Positions 46,320-57,345 of a stretch of 64,000 bases of DNA are shown here, in pieces (the stretch's first letter is position 1; each line of letters starts with the position of its first letter). Location: assembly GCA_028023455.1 (NCBI GenBank), contig JAQFVV010000028.1, forward strand, positions 1,623,501-1,687,500, read 5' to 3'. The translations under genes and the position numbers were made by a program. Source of the stretch: Epiperipatus broadwayi. Its lineage: Eukaryota; Onychophora; Udeonychophora; Euonychophora; Peripatidae. The notes under the pieces are model-generated. The model searched no databases. It was not told the DNA's origin and saw only the letters and a list, made by a program, of their open reading frames with translations.

Positions 46320-46380
46320 AATATCCCCAACCCCAGACCGGTTTCTGCCACTAGTATCCTCAGTGAGGTTCAAGGATATT
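46320..46380 (-). ncRNA. Hammerhead ribozyme motif, class A', core intact
   Basis: On the minus strand: outer stem I AATATCC/GGATATT (7 bp), internal loop, inner stem AACCTCA/TGGGGTT (7 bp, one G-U). CTGAGGA fits CUGANGA. GAAAC is followed by a palindromic ACCGGT stem III with GTC. Stem II is short and has a mismatch. Predicted cleavage is at the base matching plus-strand position 46336. Confidence 0.7.
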
Positions 46381-47009
46381 CAAGCATTATATTAAAAATA
46401 CCAGAATAAGCCCAGCACTTTATCTAATGAATAACTATTAAGTAGAAAATCTGAAATTTTTAGACATCCATATGTCTTCCAATCCAGCTATCTAACTTAA
46501 ATAGCCATATGGGACTGAACCAAGTTCAGATACACCATATATTAAGAGCTTTAGCAATATAAAATCGCCAAAGCCTTATTTGAAAAAAAAAAAATTACAA
46601 AAAAAAAATCAAGTCAGATGTCACATGACCTAATTTAATAAGCTTGTATTACAAATTTAGCAGAAACCGATCTGGGGTTGGGGGCATTCTACAAAGCTTG
46701 TTAAGAACTTATTTACGAGCTCTATATATAACATTTATAATACAAGCTCATTAAATTAGGTCACGTGACATCTGACTTGGATTTTTTTTGTAATTTTATT
46801 TTTTGCTATAAAGGCCTTGGTGATGTTATATTGCTAAAGCTCTTAATACATGGTGTATCTGAACTTGGTTCAGTCCCATATGGCTATTTGCTAGATAGCT
46901 TGATTGGAAGACATATGGATGTCTGAAAATTTCAGATTTTTTACTTAATATTTATCAATTAGATAAAGTGCTGGGCTTCTCCTGGCATTTTTAATCTAAT
47001 GCTTAAATA

Positions 47010-47066
47010 ACCTAGCACCTCACCCAGGAGCCAGTAGCAGAAACAGGTCTGGGGTTGGGGATATTC
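47010..47066 (+). ncRNA. Hammerhead ribozyme motif, class A', degenerate
   Basis: GAAACAGGTC (47041-47050), TGGGGTT and GGATATT are kept. The CTGANGA box reads CCCAGGA. Stem II GC/GC around CAGTA is visible. Inactive by known requirements. Confidence 0.5.
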
Positions 47067-47080
47067 TGCAAAGCTAGATA

Positions 47081-47794
47081 AGAGCTTATGATTTAAAATT
47101 CAGTTCAAGAAATGACTCAGATGATTTTAAATGTGGACTGAAACCAGACAGATCATTAGAGTTTGTAATAATAATACTATGGAAAACGCCTGCAATAACC
47201 GGAATATAGTCTAATCGTCCTGTATAGGTAGAGAGACAGACATATGTAAATAAAACATCAGACCACTTATTTCATTTTTTTAAAAGGATACTTATAAATG
47301 TAAAAATAATTTATTTCTTATAGCACAATAATAAGGGTTATTTTATCGTAAATGTATTATTATTCATTTTTAAAAAGAATTAATTATTTTGAGTTAATCT
47401 CCATAAAATGTAAATAGCTTTCAACAGCATTTTTTAATCTGAACACATGATAAAATATTGCAGTTTAAAAGAAATAATTATCTATTTCTAATAAAATGAC
47501 TAGTACACGAATTTTCTGCCATTTCCATGCTAAGTTGGGTGATTATCTTTAAATTAATAGTGTGGAAACAGTAAATGATGGAAACAAGGTCAATTTCTTT
47601 AACCAAATCTAACGGCTCTAATGGATAAAACTGCATATAATAAAGCAAAAAGAAAATGGTTCCATTGTATTCACAGAGATGTAAAAAAAAAACTTTTAAA
47701 CCCTCACATTACTAATGAGGAGTTAATTTGGGAAGTGAAATTGTAAAATAATCACACAAAGTTTTTATTTATTTATTATTATTACTTATATAAG
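47081..47794. other. No gene recognised
   Basis: AT-rich with short unsupported frames. Confidence 0.5.
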
Positions 47795-48105
47795 GGCTTT
47801 GAACGTTCCATCTTCAGATTTTCAATGAAATAGAAGGCTGAAGAGTTGTGAGTTAAAATAGTTTGAAGTCTGTCCATTAAAGTGTGAAGATTGGCTATGA
47901 TTACATATATATGTGAGGATAGTAATCTGGACCAACTGATGATTGCTGGTTTAGCATGAAATACGTATATTGGTGATTATTTATCTTTTCAACATGTGTG
48001 TGATCAGGTGGCTCAGCAGTATGAGATGGCACTGAGAGTAGTGGGTCGTGTGAAAGTCTGCGAATCCCACCTATATTACATATATAAATGCAGATTAAAG
48101 CCTTA
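47795..48105 (+). mobile_element. Class B element with intact ribozyme and tRNA-like segment
   Basis: Order: 5' region (GGGCTTTGAACG..., GAAGTCTGTCCATTAAAG), the hammerhead 47922-47980, then box A TGGCTCAGCAG (48009-48019). The box B region is shortened (GCGAATCCC, 48061-48069). The tail is CACCTATATTACATATATAA. Predicted self-cleavage would leave the tRNA-like part about 40 nt from the new 5' end. Confidence 0.75.
47922..47980 (+). ncRNA. Hammerhead ribozyme, class B, all core positions intact
   Basis: Stem I: GTAATC (47922-47927) with GATTAT (47975-47980) and CCAA (47932-47935) with TTGG (47970-47973), separated by TGGA/T internal loops. Core CTGATGA is at 47936-47942. Stem II is TTGCTG/TAGCAT, loop GTT. 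GAA is followed by the palindrome ATACGTAT as stem III, then H17 = A (47969). Cleavage after 47969 fits an AUA triplet, which is allowed by the NUH rule. The AUCA-type pair of the 36.1-kb copy is replaced by a matching A-U pair here. Confidence 0.8.
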
Positions 48106-48124
48106 CAATGTATTATATAAATAT

Positions 48125-48225
48125 ATTAAATTTATTAAGCACCTTATGTAATACAGAGAATTTGAGCACAGACTTTCAAGCTCCTTTCAGTCCAAGTTCA
48201 AATCCCCTATATTGCATCTAGACCC
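48125..48225 (-). mobile_element. Class B fragment
   Basis: GAATTTGAGCACAGACTTTC...CTTTCAG then CCAAGTTCAAATCCCC: a short inverted end joined to a plus end, with the middle deleted. Confidence 0.5.
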
Positions 48226-48989
48226 CAGGCATGTATTTGAATTTAGAATATTATTACTTATGTTTTCGATGCAAGGTAGAACTTAAATATTCAAAAAGTC
48301 TTTTTATCACAGATGGATTATGCTTACTCCAAAAGTCTTGTCCCAGGTGTTTTTATTTTGCTGAATTTATACATTTCATAGGTTTCAATAATATATATTT
48401 TTTCCAATGATATTATAATCCTAAACATTACTGAAAAATTAAATAAACATTAATATTGCTATAGTTCGGATATATTAAGATACTTACTTTTTTTTTTATG
48501 AAATGCATCACCAATTGTTTCTATTGAGAAGATATGGCAGATAATAGAATATATTGGAAAGCTACAATAAGCCACGATGATGAAGCATCTCAGAAAAACA
48601 AGTTTTTCTGCTGAAGAAATGGAAAAACAGCATCACAAAACAACCAACAAAAAAAAATGGACCAGTATGTTTTATATATGGATATATTTATGATTCACAC
48701 ATGAATTTGTATAGTCATAGAAAAGTAATTTTTATAATATAGTTTTCTTTTTCTCCTTTCTTGTTCTTTCTTTTTGCTTGAAGTGAAATGGCAATACTCC
48801 TTTACAAGTGGATGTTTATTATTGTTACAATTTTTAAATATTAATAACGAGTACTCTACAATAATGAACTAGCCTATATTTATATAAGCAAAAAGTTATT
48901 ACATATTATTAATTAAAGTAATAAATCAAAATATTTTGCAATATTAGCTGGATAATAGTGATATTTGAATTAATGACAGTTGTGAAATG
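48226..48989. other. No gene recognised
   Basis: AT-rich; short unsupported frames on the minus strand overlap the LINE tail that follows. Confidence 0.5.
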
Positions 48990-49345
48990 AGAATACAGAG
49001 TACCAAAATTTCAAACAGGTTGGAAGCCTTTGAGACGTGGACATGGAGAAGGATGGAAAGAATTAGTTGGATGAATAAAATAACAAATGTAAAAGTTTTA
49101 AAAAGAAGAGTAAATAGAATAAAAGAAGATTGATTGAGGAAATTAAAGATAGAAAGAGAAACTGAATTGGACACATGTTAAAAAGAAAGTATAGTTTAGT
49201 AAAATAGGTTTTGGAGAGAATGGTGGGTGGAAACAAAAAGAAAAAATGGGGAAAATTGACATTGCTGGATGATATAAGATACAAAAAGAGTTATATGGAA
49301 TTAAAGAGCTGGACAATGAAAAGAATGGAGTGGAGAAATGGATGA
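48990..49345 (+). pseudogene. LINE RT C-terminal relic
   Basis: Pieces read EAFETWTWRRMERISWMNKI, TNVKVLKR, NRIKED then, shifted, IGHMLKRK-like and MLDDIRYK-like words. WRRMERISW...T...VL.R and the later GHIL.G / MLDDI pattern mark the end of ORF2 in RTE/craniofacial-2-like LINEs. It is the third fragment of this LINE type in the window, on the plus strand. Confidence 0.65.
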
Positions 49346-50294
49346 ATTGGTGATGTGTTTAAACTCTGGATCTGTCCATGGGACAGAATACTATCAATTG
49401 ATTGATAGTTGAGTTGTACTAATGACAAAGGAGGAAAATTCTCACTTGCCATACCTTGAAAAAATTTATAAAACATTTTTTTATTTATATAATGAGTATC
49501 CATACTTAAAAATACATCAAATTGGGTCCAATATGTGTACACTTAAGATGCCCAAAAACAATAAAATAGAATAAATAAATGGTTCAGAAGTTTACTTGAT
49601 GTTTAAGCATTGGAAGAGACAGTTTTGTTTTAATCCATAAGTTTTATGTTCTTGAGTTCACATGATGGGAACTACTATTGGATATGATTAAGTGGTGCAT
49701 AAGAGTCCATGCTACTAAAAAACTCAACCCAGCACGGATAGATTACTAACTATAGTACATCTTATCATTGAATATCCAGAGGACTGTTGCTTTTGACTTT
49801 AATTCACTTTCTTGTGATGATATACTGTAATATTTTACTGATTTTGTATTCATTTGATGGCAGAAACTGCAATTAAAATATATATTGATTTATTAGTTTA
49901 AAAAAATCTGAAGATGTCACTACTGTACAAAGAAACTTTAAAAATAAGCAGATAATGAAGGTGATAGCAACATTCTTAATTCCTAAGAGTCAAAGAGCTA
50001 TTGCAAGATTATTCAGAAACATTCTTATTGTTCTTAACAATAAACAAAAAAATTGCAAATTTTCCATAGTTTATTTAAGTATTTATGATTATTTTCATAA
50101 AATAATTTTGTAGTAATTATTTAAAAATAAAAATATTTGTGCGTACACTTACATTTTATTTGAATATGTGTTAGTTTTTAAAGTGCAAGTTAAAAAGTCT
50201 ATCCTAATCACAAAAGCACTATCAGTGATGGTTTGAGAATCTAAACTGTTGTGATAGTTTAATAATCATAAACACAGCTTCATAACTTTATGAT
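49346..50294. other. No gene recognised
   Basis: Mixed AT-rich sequence; 49580-49790 has faint SINE-like parts (TTAAGTGGTGCATAAGAGTC). Confidence 0.45.
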
Positions 50295-50445
50295 AACGTA
50301 ACAATAATTTATTTAATACAATGTACAGGTTTAAACCTGCATTTATATATGTAATATAGGCGGGATTCGAACTCAGACTTTCACACGATCCACTACTCTC
50401 AGTGCCATCTCATATTGCTGACTCACCTGATCACACACATGTTGA
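50295..50445 (-). mobile_element. Class B fragment, tRNA-like arm
   Basis: ATACAATGTACAGGTTTAAACC then GGGATTCGAACTCAGAC (inverted box B GTTCGAATCCC), GCCATCTCATATTGCTGA (inverted box A side) and CACATGTTGAAAAGATAAA. It ends before the ribozyme. Confidence 0.65.
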
Positions 50446-50694
50446 AAAGATAAAAATTTATTTAGATTTTACAATTGATGCTTAATCAACTAAGAATTTG
50501 TTTTTCTTTTTTTATCAACATTGCAGTAATCACCCAATAAGAACAAAGGTCACAGTCACATGATCACCATATCTTATGCTTGCTCAAGCTGTTAAAAAGA
50601 AGCAAAACTCTCCATACAGTAATGCCACTCAGTGCATGCTGGAGTAATCAATGGATGCAAGAAGTTTTGGTGCATAAAGCTCTAGTGCCTACTC

Positions 50695-50752
50695 ATTCAA
50701 CATCCCTAGACTAATTTCTAGCTTGTGGCTTTTATCAGTGATTAGCCTTGGA
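50695..50752 (-). ncRNA. Hammerhead ribozyme motif, class A, degenerate
   Basis: Stem II AGC/GCT around CACAA is good, but the core reads CTGATAA and GAAAT. Triplet GTC is kept. Confidence 0.5.
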
Positions 50753-50865
50753 TCTGACAGCACTGCACCTAAATCTTAGGATCTAATGCAACCCTCCAGC
50801 AGTCACCCTTTACCTCTCCTTAACTACAAAACTATGAGTCTAAAATTGAAAACATAATATTTGCA

Positions 50866-50923
50866 ATCCAAGGCTCCTAACTGATAAAAGCCACAAGTTA
50901 GAAACTAGTCTGTGGATGTTGGA
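50866..50923 (+). ncRNA. Hammerhead ribozyme motif, class A, one core change
   Basis: ATCCAA pairs with TTGGAA-side bases. The core is CTGATAA (G8 lost). GAAACTAGTC is intact. Stem II is AGC/GTT with a G-U. Confidence 0.55.
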
Positions 50924-51030
50924 AGAGTAGGCACTAGATAGGGATTTTATATACAAACCTTCTTGCATCCATTGATTATTCTGGCTTGCACTGAGTGGCA
51001 TTACTGTATGGAGAGATTTGCCTGTTTTTA

Positions 51031-52434
51031 AAAACAAAAGTATTGTTCTAACTGTGTATTTCAGCTTATTCTTATTTTTTCTATATTTTCATACTCTGGA
51101 TATTATTTTTATGGATGCTTTTTATTTGTAAACGTATATTTTTAATAAATCAAATACAATTTGTCGATCCATAATATTGAAGGATGGTGCAAAACACATT
51201 GAATAGTGGAAGGATTGATAAACAAATGTGGAGTAATGACAAACTTTAATAACCATGCATAAAACATGCATTGAGTTGCCATGCTATGTGGGGAAAAATA
51301 ACAAATCATTCTGTGGTATGTATACATTTAAGAAAAACTGGATTGTCAGTTCCCTTGGAAAGAAGCCAATCATTTATGTGCATATAACAAACATTTGATT
51401 TATATTACTATTGGTAAATTAAGAGATGTGTTATTAAAGCACAAATATTTGGTGCAGTGGTAACTTTCCCTAAATTATCAGTAAGATTTTCCAATTAGTC
51501 ATGCACTATCCCAGATTTGTATATGCATTATAACATGAATTAATCTATCAGTAAAATGAACTTTATAATATAAATATAAAATATAGTGGTAATAATATTT
51601 AACCAGCATACATAAAGCTTATTTATTTATTAATAATACAAGTAGATTATTTCATTTCAAAGTAAATATTAAATGTTTTTCTTCACTTTTCTGCATTGAA
51701 TATATTATTACTAATATAAATAAGAATAATACTTCTTTTACACACTTGCCACAGTGTAATACTTTATGTATCATGCTTGCAAAATAGCTGACAGTTACGA
51801 CTGTTTGGCAGTTTTCTTCAGACTTTCAGTGTATTGTACTATTATAGTTTAAAGAAAGTAGAACATTCAACAGTTAGTTATTTCACAGTGAGATTATAAA
51901 ATGTTGCAATATAAAATATGTCAAAATGGTTTCATTGTGTAAAATTGTTTTCACCATCTATATAAGATTATTTTTATGGCATTCCATAAAACAACCTTTA
52001 AAATATTTATAAACATTAGTAACATTTGTAGATTTATTATTACAAATTTAATCAATTATGGGTAAATAATGCAATGCAACTAATATTAGTTGGGTTAAAA
52101 CAAATTTATAATATATCATTTGTAACTAATCATATTAGTACAATTTGACATACAAATGTTAAACTTCCTGTATTCGCAACTTTAATGATATCCATTTCAA
52201 AAAAAATACATATGCTACGCTTTCTGATGAAAACCAGTCTGCTGGTTGAAATATTAGAGCAGTTTTATAGAGAAGTAATCATTTATTATGCTAGAGATTA
52301 TCATACCATTCTTAATTCAGATTTAAACATTAAAAACAATTAACGATTAATACATATACATATTTTTTTTGAAAAAATGTTAAATTTAAAATTTATACAT
52401 CTCCAATAATCAATCTATGATGAGAGAAAATGAT
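51031..52434. other. No gene recognised
   Basis: 1.4 kb of AT-rich sequence. Near 51790-51850 and 52215-52260 there are slightly complex patches (TGACAGTTACGACTGTTTGG; GAAAACCAGTCTGCTGG) without family matches. Confidence 0.5.
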
Positions 52435-52680
52435 AATGGATATACTGCTCAGCCATTCATAAGATGATTGAACACCAAAATCCATCCTGCAACTTTTCAA
52501 TCTGAAGTCAGACATTCTACCAACTGTGCTAAGCCATGCATGGTGAAAAAGGCATATGGTTTCATTGGTCAGTAGTTCATAGGAAGTTTGAGCACAAGAT
52601 CTGTGACAGAATCAATCTGGAGACCTTCGGATCTTGTTAGACATTTTCCCAACTACACCAAACTGCACAGGATACTCGAT
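52435..52680 (-). mobile_element. Two tandem tRNA-like SINE units
   Basis: GCTCAGCCATTCATAAGATG...CATTCTACCAACTGTGCTAAGC and GGTCAGTAGTTCATAGGAAG...CATTTTCCCAACTACACCAAAC are two copies of one unit of about 110 bp. On the minus strand each starts with a box A-like TTAGCACAGTTGGTAGAATG. They are related to the copy at 25125. Confidence 0.6.
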
Positions 52681-53389
52681 GACAATGTAATTAAACACAA
52701 ATTTTATTAAAATTGCTATAAATTTTCATAAAAGCATGATAATAGTGACTTAAATTATCAGTTTAATAGAAACATTAGAAATGTTTTCAATAACAAAGAA
52801 GTTAACATTACCCAAAAATCCAGTCAAAGTCAAACTTTATTTTGCTAACCTCCAACAGGATAACTACTAATTGTACTCCATTTTAACATTTCTGTTTTAC
52901 CTTCATAAAAGTTATTTTTCATCCCCCACTCCCTCTATACATTTTTGGTTTAAATAATAATGGCACCAAAAATAATAACAGAGTAACTTGATTTTTTGAC
53001 TTTAATTTCAAACTATGAAATCACAGCAGTAATCCACTATCTTTAATTTATTCCAGAGCAACAAATCACCCAGAGTCCATTGTTTATTAAAAATTACAAT
53101 TGTTGGCACTATTATAATTAAATTTAATTATGGAGTTAGTATAGGAGATAATAAGGCCAATGTTTTTTTAGATAGAATTTTCTCTAATCATATGCAAAAT
53201 CAGCTTGACTTTCTTCCCAATTATTCCCAAATTTGCAAATTGATTCCTGCTAGTATTAAATTTTTGTTAGGTTTGCTTTTTCTTTATTTGTTCTCTGCAT
53301 CCAAACTGAACTTGAAGGAAAATATTTTTTTTATTTCTAAGATATGTAGCTGATTAACTTTTGACCATCATCAATAAGCAATATGTGAA
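52681..53389. other. No gene recognised
   Basis: AT-rich. Confidence 0.5.
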
Positions 53390-55090
53390 ATGGTGCAGTG
53401 GTAAAGTGTCAGATTATACAACATAAGGCTCATGAAGTATCGCTTCTGGTACTCATAATCTTATGAACCCCTGATCAATAAATTATTCACTTCTTTATTT
53501 TGTTCTATATGATTCCAATTAAGGGAAAGTAGTGAACTTTGGAGCTTCCCAATGTCTATGGATTACAATTCAACTCTAACATTCCTGATGTGAACTTCTT
53601 ATGAACTTTTTAAATAATAAACTGTTTAAGTACTATAGACTTTCTAAGTTCCCATCATGCTTTAAACAAATAGTAGAGTGGCTGATTCTGGAGGTCAAGT
53701 TCCATGAACAGGAATCAAATTCGATCACTTCTGATGCTTGTACTTTTTATGAACTTTCTGAATAATAAATCACTCATTTACTATATTCTTTCAGAGTTTC
53801 CAGTATATTTTGCTGCAATGGTAAAGTGGCAGACTGGAATTAAAGCCCACAGATCAAATCCCAGTTCTATTCTATCACTGCTGATACTTGGACATCTTAT
53901 GAAATTTCTAAATAATAAACATTTCAATTACCATACTTTGTCTGAGTTCTGAGCAGGCTTTGCTTGAGTGGCAAACTCTGGAGTACAGGGACCATGGATT
54001 ACAGCCCAGCACTGTCACTTCTGACAATTAAACTTCTAAATAATAAGCCATTCCCTTATGATCCCATCATTCTTTGCTGCTGGAGGTTGGGTGGCAGACT
54101 CTGGAGCTCAAGTATATATATACCACAGCCCAGCTCTGTCACTACTGTGCTTGACCTTCCTGTGAACTTCTGAAATTAACCATTTGATTACTAGCTCAAG
54201 ATCAATGGATTGCAACCCAACTCTGTCACTTCTGATGCTTGAACTTCTTATGAACTCCTGCACAATAACCCATTCAATTACTATATATATATATATCCTT
54301 GAAATTCCCAGCATGCTTTGCTGCAGTGGTGGAGTCTGGAGCTCAAAATCCATGGATTGTAGTGCCCAGCATGCTTTGCTGCAAGAGAACACTCTGGATC
54401 TCAAGATCCAAGGATTGCATCCCAGATCAGTCACTTCTGATGCTTGAACTTTTTATGAACTTCTTAATAATAAACCATTCAATTACTATATTTTTCTGAG
54501 TTCACATCATGATCTGCTGCAACACAAGATTCTGGATCTTAAAGTCCATGGATTGCAGCCCAGTTCTGTCACTTCTGATGCTTGAACTTCTTATGAATTT
54601 TTGAATAATAAACCATTCTATTACTAGAGTTCCTATCATACATTGCTGCAGTAACAGAGTGGGAGATTCCAGAGCTTAAGGTCAATGGATCACAACTCAT
54701 ATGGTTTTATGTATTGGAAGATAGTCACACTGTGGAGACTCAAAGTCCATTGATTGTAGCCCAGCTTAAACACTTCTAATGTCTAAACTTTGTATGCAAT
54801 CCCGAATAATAAATCATTCCATTACTATATTTTTTCTGAGTTTCTGGCATGCTTTTCTGCATTGGTAGAGTAACAGAATCTAAAGCTCAAGGCTTCTCAC
54901 CTCTGCAATTTCTGGAGGATAATTTTTTGGTAAACTTCTAAACTATAAACCATTTGATCATTTATTTGGTCCTGAGGCAGTGATACAAGTGACAGAATTT
55001 GGAATTCAAGATCATAGGATTGTGACCCAATTTTCTCATTGCAACACTTAAACATCTTACAAATTTTTGAAGAGCACACAATAAAAATGA
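53390..55090 (+). repeat. Tandem array of about 13 tRNA-like SINE T units
   Basis: Each unit is roughly 110-145 bp: GCTGCAGTGGTAGAGTGGCA (box A-like), CTCTGGAGCTCAAGGTCCAT, GGATTGCAGCCCAG (box B position), CTGTCACTTCTGATGCTTGA, ACTTCTTATGAACTTCTGAA and TAATAAACCATTCAATTACT. Units differ by 10-30 percent and some are truncated or fused. Both-strand frames of 60-108 codons here are by-products of the repeat. Single copies lie at 11.85, 57.0 and 61.4 kb. Confidence 0.85.
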
Positions 55091-55226
55091 TTCAGATGTC
55101 TTATTATATGCAGAACTAGAAGGCTGTCCTGTTGCCTTTGATGCACACTCTACTCAGCATCTGTCTATCTGGGGATCATACTATTCATCCACATCTTTTC
55201 AGCAGAGCTTATAAATATTTATTTCT

Positions 55227-55232
<6 letters not shown>

Positions 55233-55284
<52 letters not shown>

Positions 55285-55325
55285 GTAGATAGAGAGAGAG
55301 ATTGTAAGGAGAATATGGTAATCAT

Positions 55326-55352
<27 letters not shown>
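55233..55352. repeat. (TC)n-(TA)n compound microsatellite
   Basis: TC run 55233-55260, TA run 55261-55284, GA run after, then a second TA run 55327-55352. The (TC)n and (GA)n could pair as a hairpin. Confidence 0.9.
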
Positions 55353-55358
<6 letters not shown>

Positions 55359-55369
55359 TGAGTACCATA

Positions 55370-56095
55370 CTCTCCTTACAGTAGTGTCACTAAGTGCAAG
55401 TGTTTGTAAACCATGGATGCAGAAGATTTGTGCATGAAGTCCCTATCTGGTGCTTCCTCATCCAATATCTCAAACTAGTTGCTAGCTTATTGCTTTCATT
55501 AGTGAGGAGCCATGGATTTAAAAACAATGCATCTAAATCTTAAGACCCAATGCAACCCTCCAACTGCTAACTTTACCCTATTTTGTTAACTATAAAGCTA
55601 GGAGCCTAAGATGAAAACAGCATAATGTTTCCAGCCCAAGATCATTTGCTTGTATAGTTGTATAGATTTGAACTCAGTTCAGCATCCATACATTTTGATG
55701 TCTTTGGTTTTTAAAAACCACAGTCATCATTATTCTATAGGCAGGATAGTTATAAAACTATCAAAACATCACATGATCACTATTTCATATGCTTACACAT
55801 GCTGTCCAATAAGAGTATTGAACTCTCCATACAGTACTGCCACCAAGTGCAAGCCTTTGTAATCAATGGATGCAGGAAGGTTTGTGCATAAAATCTTTAT
55901 TAGTGTCTATTCATCCAACATCTCCAGACTACTTTTTAGCCTGTGGCCAGCCACCTTTTATCTATTTGGTTAACTATAAATCTAGGATGCCAAAACTAGT
56001 TTGAGGGTGTTGGATGAGTAGGCATTACATAGGGATTTTATACACAAACCTTCCTGCATCACTTGTTTACAGAGGTTTGCCCTTGGTGGCAAATT
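55370..56095. mobile_element. Class A cluster: two minus units and a plus fragment
   Basis: The first minus unit starts ACTCTCCTTACAGTAGTG (55369) and runs a full unit to about 55760. The second starts ATCACATGATCACTATTTC and breaks off inside its ribozyme at about 55950 (CCAGACTACTTTTTAGCC). The two ribozyme sites are about 453 bp apart. A plus 3' fragment (CTAGTTTGAGGGTGTTGGAT...) closes the cluster. Confidence 0.7.
55460..55518 (-). ncRNA. Hammerhead ribozyme motif, class A, degenerate
   Basis: The core reads CTAATGA and GCAAC, and the triplet is GTT. Only the general layout and the ACTAGT stem III remain. Confidence 0.4.
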
Positions 56096-57019
56096 GAATA
56101 TAAAATTATTCAATTTTTATAAGCTGAATTGAAACAATTCTGTGTATTTTAGATTAATATTTTAACAATAGAAACCAACTGGAAATGAAATTGATGAATA
56201 ATAGTTTTCAAATTTAAGTAGTGGACCAATACAAAAATTAGACAAAGGTTTTACAAGTTGAAGGAAGCAGTTAAAGGGTTTGATAAATTTTGTTACATAT
56301 TTTTTGATGTCAAACATTGTTTTAACATTTTTAATAAGGTCTTACTTAGATATTATACTTCTTGTAAATTTTATATTAAATCATTTTATTTGAAATATTG
56401 TTGACTTAGGAGCGATGATGATTTGCCATCATCCTAGGTAAAACCTTCTTTTCCTTGATTAATACTCCATCTCATTACAATACACACACACACACATACA
56501 TATATATCATTAAAAGCCAGGCAACACTAGACAATTCCAATATAAATAACAATCAACAATTTGAAACTGTTGTCAAGGCAATTTTAATTTAACAATATAT
56601 ATACATATGTTAGAAAATTCATCTTTGGTCACTATTTTTATGGCATCTATGTAGGTATTAGTAATCAATACATACCAGATAGTAATGGCTTAATAAATCC
56701 ATATCTAGTACTAGTCTAGCCAAATAAAACTTGCATTAGAAGACATGAAAATAGTGAGCACGGAATTTGCTAATGAATAGCAATATATAAACCAAAGGTT
56801 ATGTGACGTCTTATTGATCAGGTGATATATATATATATTTATATAGTTCAAATATAGTTTTATTCTAGGGCTTTTCTCAACTTGGTGCCTGATGCATTCA
56901 CCTCACTCTCTGCCTTATCTATAAGAGCAGCATATCTGTTACTACTCTGTGTAATACTTTTTATTTATTTATTAAGACATGTTTTGTTTTAATAAAGACA
57001 TTGTAAATAATTGCAGTGT
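56096..57019. other. AT-rich; possible old A-like fragment
   Basis: About 56620-56830 has TTAGTAATCAATACATACCAGATAGTAATGGC, ATAAATCCATATCTAGTACTAG and TATGTGACGTCTTATTGATC, resembling the family at 60640-61030. Too decayed for a ribozyme call. Confidence 0.4.
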
Positions 57020-57345
57020 ATGATTTAGTGCAGTGGTTTAGTGGTAGACTTGGGAGTCAATGGTCTTTAAATCGCAATTCAATCTGTTACTTCGTAATAG
57101 AACACAAACAATTCAGTTATTTATTTTTTATTTATTTAAAAAAAAATGTTGCTAATATTAATGATCTCTGAAATATCTTAGTAAATAATTTCAATGCTTT
57201 AAGTATGCGTTTATTTGTTTGCCTTGCATGGTTTGGTACAACGGTAAGGTGACCAACTTTGGAGTTTCCTGTCCAAGGATCACAACCTAGCTCTCTCACG
57301 TTCTTTACTCACCCTTTTTATAAACCCTTGAGCAACAAACCGTTT
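57020..57345 (+). mobile_element. Two SINE T copies
   Basis: GTGCAGTGGTTTAGTGGTAGAC (box A-like) at 57032 and TTTGGTACAACGGTAAGGTG at 57232, each followed by the SINE T body and a CAAACCGTTT or CAAACAATTC tail. Confidence 0.6.

Larger units (their letters stand above)
46285..47080. mobile_element. Class A' cluster, minus and plus copies
   Basis: A minus copy (about 46285-46640), a short plus 3' piece (46660-46735) and a plus copy (about 46738-47080) share AAAGTGCTGGGC, TGAACTTGGTTCAG, CTCTTAATA.ATGGTGTA and TCACGTGACATCTGACTTG. The minus and plus copies are joined through the segment next to the T/A runs. Hammerheads lie at both outer ends. Confidence 0.7.
50446..51030. mobile_element. Class A element, head-to-head pair
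   Basis: The minus copy (from TCACATGATCACCATATC, about 50557) runs through its hammerhead and the CAACCCTCCAGCAGTCACC segment to about 50860. The plus copy begins AATCCAAGGCTCC and ends TATGGAGAGATTTGC. The first 100 bp of the interval are AT-rich spacer. Confidence 0.65.

Noticed and set aside
48009-48069. Functional tRNA gene
   Set aside because: Boxes A and B are present, but the acceptor stem does not pair and box B is shortened; it is part of a repeat.
54108-54434. 108-codon minus-strand gene
   Set aside because: It lies wholly inside the SINE T tandem array and its residues repeat with the array period.
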